Shown here: in pieces, positions 24,249 through 57,880 of the stretch | How positions within the stretch are numbered: position 1 is the first letter of the stretch | Layout: each line of letters starts with the position of its first letter | Assembly: GCF_019091455.1 (NCBI RefSeq) | Contig: NZ_JAGXJN010000006.1 | Coordinates: forward strand, 124,001 to 188,000 | Reading direction: 5' to 3' | Source of the DNA: Chitinophaga sp. GbtcB8 | GTDB taxonomy: Bacteria > Bacteroidota > Bacteroidia > Chitinophagales > Chitinophagaceae | Length of the DNA stretch: 64,000 nucleotides | Notes under the pieces: generated by a model | Told to the model about the DNA's origin: nothing | Seen by the model: only the letters and a program-made list of their open reading frames with translations | Databases searched by the model: none | Position numbers and translations under genes: made by a program

Positions 24249-24653
24249 ATGGCAAAAGTAACAGGCCTTGGCGGCGTATTTTTTAAATGCGATAACCCAA
24301 AAGGTATGAACGAATGGTACGCTAAAAACCTAGGATTGCCCACCAGCGAATACGGAACAACCTTTGAATGGCGGGAGGCCGGTGATCCCTCAAAAAAAGG
24401 ATCCACCACCTGGAGCACCTTTCCGCAGGACACCAAATACTTCAATCCCTCAGCCAGGCCATTTATGATCAACTACCGGGTAGATGATCTCGTTACGCTG
24501 GTAGAGGAGCTGAAAAAGAACAACGTAACCATTGTTGATGAGATCGTGGATTATGAATATGGAAAATTCGTGCATGTGCTGGATCCGGAAGGGAATATTA
24601 TTGAGCTTTGGGAACCCAAAGAGGATGCGGATCAGGATAAGGCGGAAGGGTAA
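24249..24653 (+). CDS. VOC-family (glyoxalase-like) protein
   Basis: 134 residues forming the two beta-alpha-beta-beta-beta halves of the vicinal-oxygen-chelate fold: GLGGVFFKCDNPKGMNEWYAKNLGLP and FMINYRVDDLVTLVEELKKNNV...KFVHVLDPEGNIIELWEP. The C-terminal Glu (IELWEP) is the usual metal ligand. The first-strand His of true glyoxalase I is absent (FFKCD), so a lyase or antibiotic-binding role is not assured. Such small VOC proteins often neighbour DinB genes in Bacteroidota. Confidence 0.85.
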   Translation: MAKVTGLGGVFFKCDNPKGMNEWYAKNLGLPTSEYGTTFEWREAGDPSKKGSTTWSTFPQDTKYFNPSARPFMINYRVDDLVTLVEELKKNNVTIVDEIVDYEYGKFVHVLDPEGNIIELWEPKEDADQDKAEG

Positions 24654-24696
24654 GCCGGGCCTGCTTTTTAACCACACAACTCATTAAATACATTCT

Positions 24697-25200
24697 ATGA
24701 TATTGCAATACCTGATAGGAGAATTTGAGCATGAAGTAAACAACACGCGTAAATTGTTACAGGCAGTTCCTGAAAAAGACCTCAGCTATAAACCCTCGGA
24801 AATTTCCTGGACAATGGGTCAGCTTAGCCAGCATATTGCCACCATTTACCACTGGTATGTGGGCGCGCTCACCCAAGATGTTTACGATGTGGCTACTGAT
24901 CCGCTTGAGCGGGGCGATCCTAATGATATTAAAGCTACGCTGGCGCTTTTTGAAAATAATGTTGAGAAAGCCAGGACTGCATTAAAATCACTTACGGAGC
25001 AGAAATTGCAGGACAACTGGATCATGAAAGCAGGTGAGCGGGTGATCCTGGGTCCCATGCCAAGGGGCATTGTATCGCGTGGATTTCTTTTTAATCATAT
25101 TTATCACCACCGCGGTGAATTGATCGTTTACCTGCGCGCTACGGGAAATAAAGTGCCAGGTATGTATGGCCCCACCTATGAAGAAAGCCGGAAAAGCTAA
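24697..25200 (+). CDS. DinB-family four-helix metalloprotein
   Basis: 167 residues. Metal-binding His pattern of the DinB/YfiT fold: His46 (GQLSQHIATIYHW) and a second cluster, FNHIYHHRGEL (His134, His138). The family includes thiol-dependent transferases and stress-induced proteins of unknown reaction. It starts 43 nt after the VOC gene, probably co-transcribed. The first ATG (MILQYLIGEFEHE) is the standard start. Confidence 0.87.
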   Translation: MILQYLIGEFEHEVNNTRKLLQAVPEKDLSYKPSEISWTMGQLSQHIATIYHWYVGALTQDVYDVATDPLERGDPNDIKATLALFENNVEKARTALKSLTEQKLQDNWIMKAGERVILGPMPRGIVSRGFLFNHIYHHRGELIVYLRATGNKVPGMYGPTYEESRKS

Positions 25201-25309
25201 ATTGCTGCACCCCATCCTCCATTTCAGAGAAATGTATAAGTTTTGCCGTTAAATGTTCAAGTAAAGGAAGATGGTTTGAAAGAACTTTGTGTTATAAAAA
25301 TTTATAATC

Positions 25310-26077
25310 ATGAACACAAAGGATCAGCAATCAAAGATCGTCCTGGTAACCGGTGGCAGCCGGGGCATCGGGAAAAGCATTGCATTAAATGCCGCTAAGC
25401 GTAACTTGGGCGTAATTCTCACCTACAACAATAATCCGGAACAGGGGCAGGCTGTAGCAGATACCATCAACAGGAATGGCGGTAAAGCGGTTGCTTTACA
25501 AATGGATGCTGCCAAGATCAGCTCAATCGGCGATTTTGCCGGCCAGGTATTGCAGGCGCTTAAGAAAGAATGGAACCGGGATAACTTCGACTATCTTGTA
25601 AATAATGCAGGCATAGCCCAGCGTACGCTCATCAAAGACACCACAGAGGATGTCTTCGATCAGCTCGTAAACGTAAATTTAAAAGGAGTATTTTTTCTTA
25701 CTCAAAAACTGATCCCTTTGATGGTGGATGGCGGTCAGGTTATTAATATCTCATCCGGACTTGCCCGCTTCGCTTTTCCCGGTGTGGCAGTGTATGGCTC
25801 GCTCAAAGCTGCGCTGGAAGGATTGACCAGGTATTTTGCCAAAGAATATGCGGAACGGAAGATCCGTTTCAACAGTGTGGCCCCCGGGGCAATTGATACT
25901 GAGTTTGGCGGAGGAAAAGGTGATGAAAGCCACCGTCAGCAAATTGCGGGTATGACTGCACTGGGCCGCCTCGGTGAAGCGGATGATGTGGGCGCTTTTG
26001 TTGCATCGCTGCTTTCAGAAGACAGCCGCTTTGTAAATGCCCAGCGGATTGAAGTAAGTGGCGGTATTGTTATCTGA
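25310..26077 (+). CDS. Short-chain dehydrogenase/reductase (SDR)
   Basis: 255 residues, classical SDR length. Cofactor motif TGGSRGIGKS near the N-terminus, NNAGIA in strand 4, catalytic Ser in VINISSG, and the Tyr-x-x-x-Lys pair in VYGSLKAALEG. PGAIDTEFGGG precedes the substrate loop. LTYNNNPEQG after strand 2 suggests NADP preference, but this is weak. The substrate is unknown. A G/C-rich stem-loop (26086-26105, no T-run) follows the stop. The AraC-type gene on the same strand 100 nt downstream may regulate it. Confidence 0.92.
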   Translation: MNTKDQQSKIVLVTGGSRGIGKSIALNAAKRNLGVILTYNNNPEQGQAVADTINRNGGKAVALQMDAAKISSIGDFAGQVLQALKKEWNRDNFDYLVNNAGIAQRTLIKDTTEDVFDQLVNVNLKGVFFLTQKLIPLMVDGGQVINISSGLARFAFPGVAVYGSLKAALEGLTRYFAKEYAERKIRFNSVAPGAIDTEFGGGKGDESHRQQIAGMTALGRLGEADDVGAFVASLLSEDSRFVNAQRIEVSGGIVI

Positions 26078-26180
26078 TCATTCATGGGGGCAGCAAAATG
26101 CCCCCCCCTGGATTGGCACCATGCTGTAGGTAAATGCCTGTTTTTCTGTAAATTTATTTGTACTAACTCAACTTCCTCCA

Positions 26181-27074
26181 ATGGAATATATCGATATAGG
26201 ATCGATTTCGGAGCTGCACGATTTCTTTCATTACGATAAGCCGCTGCACCCGCAGATAAGTGTGGTAGACCTGGCCAAAGTGGACCGCTCGCACAGGAAG
26301 GAAGGGGATGCATACCGCTTGAATTTATATTCCATTGCCTGCAAAAAAATAGAAGGCTCCTTTAAGTATGGACGCACTTCCTACGATTTTTCCGAAGGTT
26401 CATTGATGTTCACCGCACCACACCAGGTTTTATCGCCCGGAATTGAAAACAAGGTAGAAGGCTGGGCAATTTACATCCACCCTGATTTTCTGCACGCAAA
26501 CAGCAGGGGGCAAAAGCTGACCGCTTATTCTTTTTTTGGTTATGATACCAACGAGTGCCTGCATATTTCAGATGCTGAAAAAAGTGTGCTGGAAGATTGC
26601 CTGCAGAATATCAGGCGGGAGATCTCGATGAACCTGGATACCCACTCGCACAATCTTATCCTTACGAATCTTGAATTGATGTTATCCTATTGCTCCAGGT
26701 TCTACGATCGTCAGTTCCTTACAAGAGTAAAGGCAGGTAATGACATTACAAAGAAATTTGACAGGATGCTGAACGATTATTTCGCGCAGGAAACACCCAT
26801 TGAATCCGGGATCCCGGATGTAAAATATTTTGCCTCGCGCCTCAATCTCTCTGCAAATTATTTGTCTGATCTGTTAAGCAAATACACCGGTAAGTCAACG
26901 CAGGAGCATATTCACCTGAAATTGATAGACAAAGCCAAATCTTTGTTGTGGAGCACTCAAAGCTCCATCGCAGAAATAGCTTACGATCTGGGCTTTGAAC
27001 ATCCGTCTCACTTCACAAAATTATTCAAAACCAGGACAGGTTATTCACCGCGGGCATTCCGGAATTTGAATTAA
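26181..27074 (+). CDS. AraC-family transcriptional regulator
   Basis: 297 residues: an N-terminal cupin-like sensing domain (residues 15-170) and a C-terminal double HTH (DVKYFASRLNLSANYLSDLLSKYTGKSTQEHIHLKLIDKAKSLL...SIAEIAYDLGFEHPSHFTKLFKTRTGYSPRAFR). The second HTH is a textbook AraC signature. In Bacteroidota such genes commonly sit beside the SDR or oxidoreductase they control, as here with the SDR upstream. The inducer is unknown. Confidence 0.92.
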   Translation: MEYIDIGSISELHDFFHYDKPLHPQISVVDLAKVDRSHRKEGDAYRLNLYSIACKKIEGSFKYGRTSYDFSEGSLMFTAPHQVLSPGIENKVEGWAIYIHPDFLHANSRGQKLTAYSFFGYDTNECLHISDAEKSVLEDCLQNIRREISMNLDTHSHNLILTNLELMLSYCSRFYDRQFLTRVKAGNDITKKFDRMLNDYFAQETPIESGIPDVKYFASRLNLSANYLSDLLSKYTGKSTQEHIHLKLIDKAKSLLWSTQSSIAEIAYDLGFEHPSHFTKLFKTRTGYSPRAFRNLN

Positions 27075-27108
27075 TGCCGGGGTATGGGAGCTTGCATCAG
27101 CTTTTCCA

Positions 27109-27651
27109 TCAGTCCGTTCCACTTCTATTTGCCTCATACTTTGAAACATTAACAGGCTTATCCTTTGTTTGGTCACGTTTGCCTGCATAAGAGATCATTA
27201 GGGAAATAAATGAGCCCACGCTGAAGTTTATGAGGAGAGCATTAATACAAACCATAAAAAGCCAGCCTGCCGGACGATCCATGGACGTGTTGGAAGGCGC
27301 GTTTGTTAAGGCATCCGTTGAAGGTGTAGTGGAAAAAATATTAGGATGAAAACTAAGCATCAGAAGCGCTCCAAGAACAACTGACAGCAGGGTGCCCATC
27401 GCAGTAGCCAGATGGGCGGACCCGGACATTGCCACGGCCCTTTCTTTTTGATACGGCCGCTTTATAAGCTTCAGGTTATATAAAAGGATGGGAATAGCAA
27501 ATGCTATATTTCCGATGTATAAAAGATAGGAGCTTTTATAATCACCGGCCTTTAAATGGTAAAATAGAAATACCAGGTAAAGAAGAGCAGCCATGCCGCC
27601 ATATATAAGATAGTCTTTCAGATGTTGTTTGTTAATGAATGGGTTCTTCAT
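27109..27651 (-). CDS. Four-helix membrane protein of unknown function
   Basis: 180 residues from the ATG at 27651 (MKNPFINKQHLKDYLIYGG), preferred to the upstream in-frame start at 27693. Four hydrophobic segments: YGGMAALLYLVFLFYH, YLLYIGNIAFAIPILLYNL, AMGTLLSVVLGALLMLSF and LFMVCINALLINFSVGSFISLMI. A polar Ser/Thr/Asn loop lies between helices 3 and 4. No family recognised. It is convergent with the AraC gene. The 204 bases upstream contain no gene I can support. Confidence 0.65.
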   Translation of the reverse strand: MKNPFINKQHLKDYLIYGGMAALLYLVFLFYHLKAGDYKSSYLLYIGNIAFAIPILLYNLKLIKRPYQKERAVAMSGSAHLATAMGTLLSVVLGALLMLSFHPNIFSTTPSTDALTNAPSNTSMDRPAGWLFMVCINALLINFSVGSFISLMISYAGKRDQTKDKPVNVSKYEANRSGTD

Positions 27652-27897
27652 CTTTTTTTTAATGTTCAGGGGAAATATTGTGCCAGCAGGCATCCCGCTG
27701 CAACATGGAATGCAGATGAAGTTCTTTACCCGGTTTTATGTTTCTTTTTTGTGAAAGACGTGTCTGTAAAGAAACACTTCTGTAGAGCGTTTACACGGCT
27801 CTGCTGTTACGTTCTTGCCATTGCCGGGAATACAGGCCGAATATCCTGTTGCTGTGCAGGCGGGTAGGTATTGTAATTTGAAATTGTAGCTGGTGCA

Positions 27898-28701
27898 TTA
27901 TTCCTTAGGAACAGTGCCTTCCAGGTTCAGGATCATAACATTCCTGAAATCGATCGGCTGCCCCTCGCTCTGCAAGGCAATATATCCTTTCGAGAGCAGC
28001 TTGCCGTCCTGCTTTTGCTTAGGGTCATACCGGTTCACCACCGGCCCGCCTATCTGCGGTTTGGAATACTGCAGCACTGTATCCCCGTTAATAATGTGCG
28101 TGATCAGCGAATCGCCTAAAACAATCAGCTCCACCTTTATCCATTCATCTTTATCATAGGTCTTTGAGCTGGAGTTGATGCAATGCCGGGTGTCCAGCTT
28201 GCCCTGGTACACGATATGTGTGCCGGGGGAGCACATATTGCCGGTGGGTCTGGGCTTTCCATCGCTCAGCCCTGCTAGGAACTGCATTTCAATAGAGATC
28301 GGCCAGTCCTGTTCTTTGGGCATGGTCCGCGGGTCCTGGGAATGATACATTACCCCGCTGTTAAGTTCCGTATAGGAAGGCGCTGTTTTACACCATTCAC
28401 CCACAAAGCGGTATTCCAGTTTAAGATGGTAGTAAGAGAAAGGTGTTTTATAATAGAGGTGGCCAAACTGGTCATTGAAATTTCCGTATTGATCATAACG
28501 CACCTGGATCATGCTGTCCTGCACCCGGAAGGTATTGCCGAAGTTATCGCCCGTTTCATGGTGATGGATCTTCACGATCCAGTCATTAATATCCGTACCA
28601 TTAAATAGCGGCATCCATTGTGGTCCCTGGGCCTGCGCGGCATGCTGAAAGATAACGGCCAGCAGCAAGGCCAGTGTGCGGGAAAGTTGTTTGTGGATCA
28701 T
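27898..28701 (-). CDS. Secreted DUF1080 (3-keto-disaccharide hydrolase-like) protein
   Basis: 267 residues from the ATG at 28701 (MIHKQLSRTLALLLAVIFQHAAQAQG, a clean signal peptide); the upstream start at 28749 adds unconserved residues. The concanavalin-like fold of DUF1080 is recognised by WMPLFNGTDINDWIVKI, FGHLYYKTPFSYYHLKLEYRFVGEW, NSGVMYHSQ and DEWIKVELIVLGDS...HIINGDTVLQY, ending LQSEGQPIDFRNVMILNL. Some members cleave 3-keto-glycosides; others are of unknown activity. A 12-base palindrome AACCAGCTGGTT (28733-28744) lies in its leader. It is divergent from the histidine kinase gene. Confidence 0.88.
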   Translation of the reverse strand: MIHKQLSRTLALLLAVIFQHAAQAQGPQWMPLFNGTDINDWIVKIHHHETGDNFGNTFRVQDSMIQVRYDQYGNFNDQFGHLYYKTPFSYYHLKLEYRFVGEWCKTAPSYTELNSGVMYHSQDPRTMPKEQDWPISIEMQFLAGLSDGKPRPTGNMCSPGTHIVYQGKLDTRHCINSSSKTYDKDEWIKVELIVLGDSLITHIINGDTVLQYSKPQIGGPVVNRYDPKQKQDGKLLSKGYIALQSEGQPIDFRNVMILNLEGTVPKE

Positions 28702-28767
28702 AACGTAAAATATTAGTAAAAGGTTGCCATTCAACCAGCTGGTTATCAATATACAACTATTGTATCA

Positions 28768-28798
28768 TTGACAATAATTTAGTCTTGTTTTATATTTA
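28768..28798 (+). promoter_or_regulatory. Bacteroidota-type promoter for the histidine kinase
   Basis: TTG (28768-28770), 20 nt, TATATTTA (28791-28798), one mismatch from TAnnTTTG. The start codon 28852 lies about 50 nt downstream. Confidence 0.5.
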
Positions 28799-28851
28799 GG
28801 GTCATATGTTAGTCGTACCGGCAACATGATTGAAAATCCTATGACCCAGCA

Positions 28852-31800
28852 ATGTCACGTTTAGCCAAGACTGTTAATCTAACCATATTTTTATTATTAC
28901 TTTGTCATAACCCGGCCTTTGCCAGGCTGGATACCGTTCATTATAATCTACAGCATTTTACGGATGAGAACGGCCTTCCTCAGAATAGCGTAAAGTTTAT
29001 TGCAGCGGACAAAGCCGGATATGTGTGGCTGGCAACCGAGAATGGACTGGTACGTTTAGAGAGCGGCCGTTATATCAGGAATTTTAATAAGAATGAGCTG
29101 GATATTTCTTCCAGCCGGATCAGCTTCCTCTATTCAGCTCCCGGTGATAATGAATTGTTTGCCCTCACAGAATTTCATCAGCTGATCGGTATCAGCTGCG
29201 GCAAAGCTACGGTGCAGCAAAATGTAGCAGCAAATGCAGACGCAGAGCTGATCTATAAAGAGGGGGCAGGCACTTACCCGGTTGTCGGGTTACCAAATCT
29301 ATATGAGAAAAACATCCGGGCAGTCCGGTACCTGATCCCTGTAAAAAGAAATAGTTTTTTTCTAATCCATAAGGACAGTATTGTCTTTATAGGGGAGCAT
29401 CAGCAGCAGTTTCGTATAGCCTTCCATTATACCAGCCCCTGGAGCTTTTTTTCAATGAATGGACAGTTATATTATTTAAATGCCTTGGGTGAAGCAATGG
29501 TGTTTAACGGGAGGGATATGAGAACGGTAGCGTTTACAGGCGATATTCTGCAGAACCACGGTTACAGGAGCCGCCGCCGTTATTTAAAGTTATACTGGAA
29601 TTTTGCGGCAAAACAAACTTTCGTTTACCTGGATGAGCATTGTTATATGCTGCAACGCATGCCGGATGGCAGCTTACATACCAGGTTGGTGGTGGACGAT
29701 TTTGATTTTGTATCAAACAGGATCATGTCTGTTTATTACGATGCAGCACATGAACGGGCTTTTCTTGGCAGCGTTACCAGGGGGCTGTATGTTTTTACCC
29801 GGCAGCCTTTTAATGTGCTGAGTAGTGAGCAGAACTCTGATGACGAAGTTTATTATGCCCAGGCGGAGCTTGAGGAAAACCAGGTATTAACGCCACAGGG
29901 CATGCTCTTTGATTCAGCCGGCCGCAGCTCCGTGTTTGGGCACATTAGCGCCCGGAGCTTCACCGATGGCCGGTACAGCATGGTTGTAGATAGTTCGGAA
30001 AATGTATGGTATAAGAATGAACAAACGCTGTATAAATTTAACAGCAAAGGACGGTTGCAGTGGCAGTGGGAGAGCCCTTCGCCCATTAACCAGCTATATA
30101 TGGGAAAAGATGGCCGCCTTTGGATAGGTACCAAAACAGCGGGACTCTACCGTTTGGCCCCGGCAGCGCCGGAACAGGCGCCGGAGCTGGTGGCTGAACA
30201 GCTGGTAAATGCATCCTACCTGCAGCAGGAGACCGCAGATATGCTCTGGATGGGTAACAAAAGAGGCCTTTACCGCCTGCATATTTCCTCCCGCAGCATT
30301 GATACCATCAGAGAGCTTAATGGTAAACACATTCGCAGCTTAAACATTCCGCGCCCGGGTGAAGTTTGGATCACTACCTATGATGATGGTTTTTTTCTGT
30401 ACCGGCAGAACCGCTTGCACCTGTTTCCGCTGGATCAGCATAAATATCTTCAAACAGTACATTGCCTGGTAGAAGATGATAAAGGATATTACTGGATCAC
30501 TACCAATAAGGGACTTTTTCAGGCAGCGCGAAAAGATCTGCTGGCTTATGCTGATAAACAGCAGTCGTACGTCTATTACCTGTACTATGGGAAAGACAGG
30601 GGATTTAAAACAAATGAATTTAACGGTGGTTGTGAACCCTGTGGGGTGAAATGGAGTAACGGAAATATTTCCTTCCCATCCATGGATGGGTTGGTGTACT
30701 TTGCTCCCAACCGCATAAGCGCCGAACTGCCGGATAAGGAGCTGTATATTGAGGAAGCAGTGTTGAACGGTAAGCTGGTTCCTCTTAGTGATTCACTGGT
30801 ATTGCCAAATACTTTTCAGCAGCTGAAATTAAGCGTAAGTACGCCTTATTTTGGAGATGCTGCCAACCTGCAGCTAACCTATGCACTGGTAGCAGCATCG
30901 CAAAAGGACAGCGCAGTATGGCTGCCCCTTGGCAATGACCATACCCTGTCATTTTCAACACTCCCTTCCGGTACTTACCAGCTGCGCATCCGGAAAATAA
31001 ACGGCTTTGGTAAAAATAATTATACAGAGAAAGTATTACTGATCACGGTGCTGCCGGCCTATTATGAAACGGTTTGGTTCCATTTGCTGGTGGTGCTGGT
31101 GTTAGTAATAGCCTTTGCTGTTTATACCAGGTTACGCACGTATAAAATAAAGCAGCAGAACCGGGTGTTGGAAACCCGGGTAACCGAACGCACTGCAGAG
31201 CTGCAAACCATCCTGGCATCCCTGGCTGCTTCCGAGAAAAAGTTGCGCCGCCAGGCACGCACACAGGAGCGCTTAATGGCATCCATCACACATGACATTA
31301 AAACTCCTATGAAGTATCTGATGATGTTAGCCGGCAACATGTCGTGGAAAGACAAAGAGACGCTGGGCCCGGAAATGATGACAAGAAGCGCCAGGGCTAT
31401 TTACGACACCTCTTACCGTATGTACTACCTGCTGGAAAATCTCATTCAGTATATAAGAACACATATCAAGAACGGAACTGCAGTACCTGAAGAAGTTGAC
31501 CTGCATGAGCTGCTCGAAGAAAAAATAGACATCTTTCATAGTATTGCATTGTCCCGCTCTACCAGCATTGTGAATAACGTATCACCGGATCTGCAATTCC
31601 AGGCCGACTACCAGGTGCTGGGAGTAGTGCTTCATAATTTGCTGGACAACGCAGTGAAGAACACGGAGGACGGAGTGATCAGGCTCTCTGCGGTGAACGG
31701 TAATGGAAAAATATCTATTATAGTGGAAGATGCCGGAACCGGGCTGCCGCCGTCGTTACTGGACTGGATCAATGGCTACCATGGTTTAAACGGGAACGAA

Positions 31801-31932
31801 GCTTCACCTATGCATGGTGGTATAGGCTTACTGATCGTATTAGAGCTGCTGGAGCTGGTGAACGGAAAACTGATAGCAGAAAATAATCAGGTGAAAGGAG
31901 CTACTTTAAAAATAGAGCTGCCTGCAGCTTAG
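28852..31932 (+). CDS. Beta-propeller sensor histidine kinase
   Basis: 1026 residues. A signal segment (LTIFLLLLCHNPAFA) leads into a periplasmic two-component-regulator propeller region (HFTDENGLPQNSVKFIAADKAGYVWLATENGLVRL, later GRLWIGTKTAGLYRL, DDKGYYWITTNKGLF) and a Y_Y_Y-type beta-sandwich. A single membrane helix (WFHLLVVLVLVIAFAVYT), a coiled coil, HisKA with SITHDIKTPMKYL (His814) and HATPase (LHNLLDNAVKNTEDGVI, VEDAGTGLPPS, GGIGLLIVLELL) follow. There is no receiver or HTH domain, so it is not a one-gene hybrid. The output is probably the convergent NarL-type regulator, whose stop overlaps this gene's stop. Such propeller kinases often sense glycans or surface signals. Confidence 0.93.
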   Translation: MSRLAKTVNLTIFLLLLCHNPAFARLDTVHYNLQHFTDENGLPQNSVKFIAADKAGYVWLATENGLVRLESGRYIRNFNKNELDISSSRISFLYSAPGDNELFALTEFHQLIGISCGKATVQQNVAANADAELIYKEGAGTYPVVGLPNLYEKNIRAVRYLIPVKRNSFFLIHKDSIVFIGEHQQQFRIAFHYTSPWSFFSMNGQLYYLNALGEAMVFNGRDMRTVAFTGDILQNHGYRSRRRYLKLYWNFAAKQTFVYLDEHCYMLQRMPDGSLHTRLVVDDFDFVSNRIMSVYYDAAHERAFLGSVTRGLYVFTRQPFNVLSSEQNSDDEVYYAQAELEENQVLTPQGMLFDSAGRSSVFGHISARSFTDGRYSMVVDSSENVWYKNEQTLYKFNSKGRLQWQWESPSPINQLYMGKDGRLWIGTKTAGLYRLAPAAPEQAPELVAEQLVNASYLQQETADMLWMGNKRGLYRLHISSRSIDTIRELNGKHIRSLNIPRPGEVWITTYDDGFFLYRQNRLHLFPLDQHKYLQTVHCLVEDDKGYYWITTNKGLFQAARKDLLAYADKQQSYVYYLYYGKDRGFKTNEFNGGCEPCGVKWSNGNISFPSMDGLVYFAPNRISAELPDKELYIEEAVLNGKLVPLSDSLVLPNTFQQLKLSVSTPYFGDAANLQLTYALVAASQKDSAVWLPLGNDHTLSFSTLPSGTYQLRIRKINGFGKNNYTEKVLLITVLPAYYETVWFHLLVVLVLVIAFAVYTRLRTYKIKQQNRVLETRVTERTAELQTILASLAASEKKLRRQARTQERLMASITHDIKTPMKYLMMLAGNMSWKDKETLGPEMMTRSARAIYDTSYRMYYLLENLIQYIRTHIKNGTAVPEEVDLHELLEEKIDIFHSIALSRSTSIVNNVSPDLQFQADYQVLGVVLHNLLDNAVKNTEDGVIRLSAVNGNGKISIIVEDAGTGLPPSLLDWINGYHGLNGNEASPMHGGIGLLIVLELLELVNGKLIAENNQVKGATLKIELPAA

Positions 31933-32570
31933 CCCATGTTCGGGTTATATAGTTTTACTTTTTCAATTAATTCAACAATATTCGCGGTCCCCATCTTTTC
32001 AAAGATCCTGGTCTTATAGGTACTTATTGTTGTTAGCTGCAGGTGTAATGTAGCTGCTATTTTGGCCATGCTGCTGCCTTTGATCAGCAGGTTCAATACT
32101 TCCCTTTCCCTGCCGGATAGCGAGTTCAGAGGGTTTTCAGCAGCAGGTCTGGGTTGTTGCAGCCGGGAGAGGAGCTGGTCTTTTACAGCAGCGCTGATAT
32201 ATTTCTCGTTATTCATTACCATCCGGAGGGCCGTTCTTATTTGCTCTTCAGAAGAATATTTTACCAGGTAACCATCTGCACCTGCCTGTATATAATTAAG
32301 TGCAAACAGCTGTTCCTCGTAGCCGGAGAACATCAGTATCTTAATATCAGGCTGCCTTAACCGTACCGCATCAATCATCTGCAGGTTGTTGCCACCAGGA
32401 ATATTAATATCCAGTATTAACAGGTCAAAAGGTCTTGATTCCAGCTGTGTTATAGCCTGGTCCAGTGTTTCAGCCTCTATAACCTGCGCATTCAGGAACA
32501 TGCTTTTTATGATCAGTAACACGCCCAGCCGGACTATGGTGTGGTCATCGGCAATGAGTACGGTTTTCAT
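31929..32570 (-). CDS. NarL/LuxR-type response regulator
   Basis: 213 residues: receiver domain with acidic pocket Asp8-Asp9 and phospho-acceptor Asp54 (LLILDINIPGG), a Lys in GYLVKYSSEEQ, and a C-terminal LuxR-type HTH (LSGREREVLNLLIKGSSMAKIAATLHLQLTTISTYKTRIFEKM). Its stop overlaps the stop of the histidine kinase by four bases (TTAG read both ways), an arrangement that can couple the two convergent genes. Its own upstream region is shared with the giant adhesin gene and contains a duplicated, dyad-like site that is a good candidate for its binding. Confidence 0.93.
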   Translation of the reverse strand: MKTVLIADDHTIVRLGVLLIIKSMFLNAQVIEAETLDQAITQLESRPFDLLILDINIPGGNNLQMIDAVRLRQPDIKILMFSGYEEQLFALNYIQAGADGYLVKYSSEEQIRTALRMVMNNEKYISAAVKDQLLSRLQQPRPAAENPLNSLSGREREVLNLLIKGSSMAKIAATLHLQLTTISTYKTRIFEKMGTANIVELIEKVKLYNPNMG

Positions 32571-32651
32571 AGCAGGGGATGGTTAATGTATAAACAATCG
32601 GGTTCACAAGGGCTAAGTTATAATATATCTTTTTACCCCGGGCGCCTTTTC

Positions 32652-32671
32652 ATGTAGAATAATTACTACAC
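32652..32671. promoter_or_regulatory. Dyad-like repeated site, copy 1
   Basis: ATGTAGAAT-AA-TTACTACAC: a GTAG/CTAC imperfect palindrome. It differs from copy 2 (32769-32788) at three positions. A partial third copy with ACTACGAATTACTACTATAG lies at 32674-32692. It sits about 60 bases upstream of the promoter at 32709. Confidence 0.5.
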
Positions 32672-32708
32672 GCACTACGAATTACTACTATAGATGCCGG
32701 TAATTTAT

Positions 32709-32738
32709 TTGTCTAATTTAGCAATGTGAGAATGTTTG
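32709..32738 (+). promoter_or_regulatory. Bacteroidota-type promoter for the giant adhesin operon
   Basis: TTG (32709-32711), 19 nt, AATGTTTG (32731-32738), one mismatch from TAnnTTTG. The leader to ATG 33052 would be about 300 nt and would include the second site copy and the small ORF. Confidence 0.5.
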
Positions 32739-32768
32739 GTGTGCTTTCTGATACTGTCGTATGAATGT

Positions 32769-32788
32769 ATGTAGAATTTTTACTATAC
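32769..32788. promoter_or_regulatory. Dyad-like repeated site, copy 2
   Basis: ATGTAGAAT-TT-TTACTATAC, a near-copy of the site at 32652-32671, placed about 25 nt after the predicted transcript start. Confidence 0.5.
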
Positions 32789-32809
32789 AAATAACCACAA
32801 CTATATCCT

Positions 32810-32947
32810 ATGGGAAACTTTACCCAGTCCCAACGCTCAAAAGATCCTTTATCTCTTTTATTGCTGTTGCTCACATACCCAATCGTAGTCTTATTGCCTA
32901 ATGCCGGTTGTTACAGGTACAGGTTACCTGTTCTTGCGGTCGTTTAG
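32810..32947 (+). CDS. Possible 45-residue leader or small membrane peptide
   Basis: ATG GGA AAC ... TAG: a polar N-terminus (MGNFTQSQRSKDP) is followed by a hydrophobic stretch (LSLLLLLLTYPIVVLLPNAG) with a Cys close behind. It starts after TATCCT, a context seen at other Bacteroidota starts, and lies in the predicted leader of the giant gene. No homologue is recognised. It could be a chance ORF, a small membrane peptide or a leader peptide. Confidence 0.3.
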   Translation: MGNFTQSQRSKDPLSLLLLLLTYPIVVLLPNAGCYRYRLPVLAVV

Positions 32948-33012
32948 CCAACAAGTTTATATCACCCTATTTTGAATTCCCCTATAGAGTTTTCCGGTTG
33001 CGCTGTTCATGA

Positions 33013-57840
<24,828 letters not shown>

Positions 57841-57880
57841 AAGACAACAATATCATCTGCGGATCTAAAAAGTGTTAAAG

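Noticed and set aside
27694..27897. Open frame of about 80 codons upstream of the four-helix membrane protein gene
   Set aside because: No family, poor start context and it runs across the 5' end of the neighbouring gene on the other strand.
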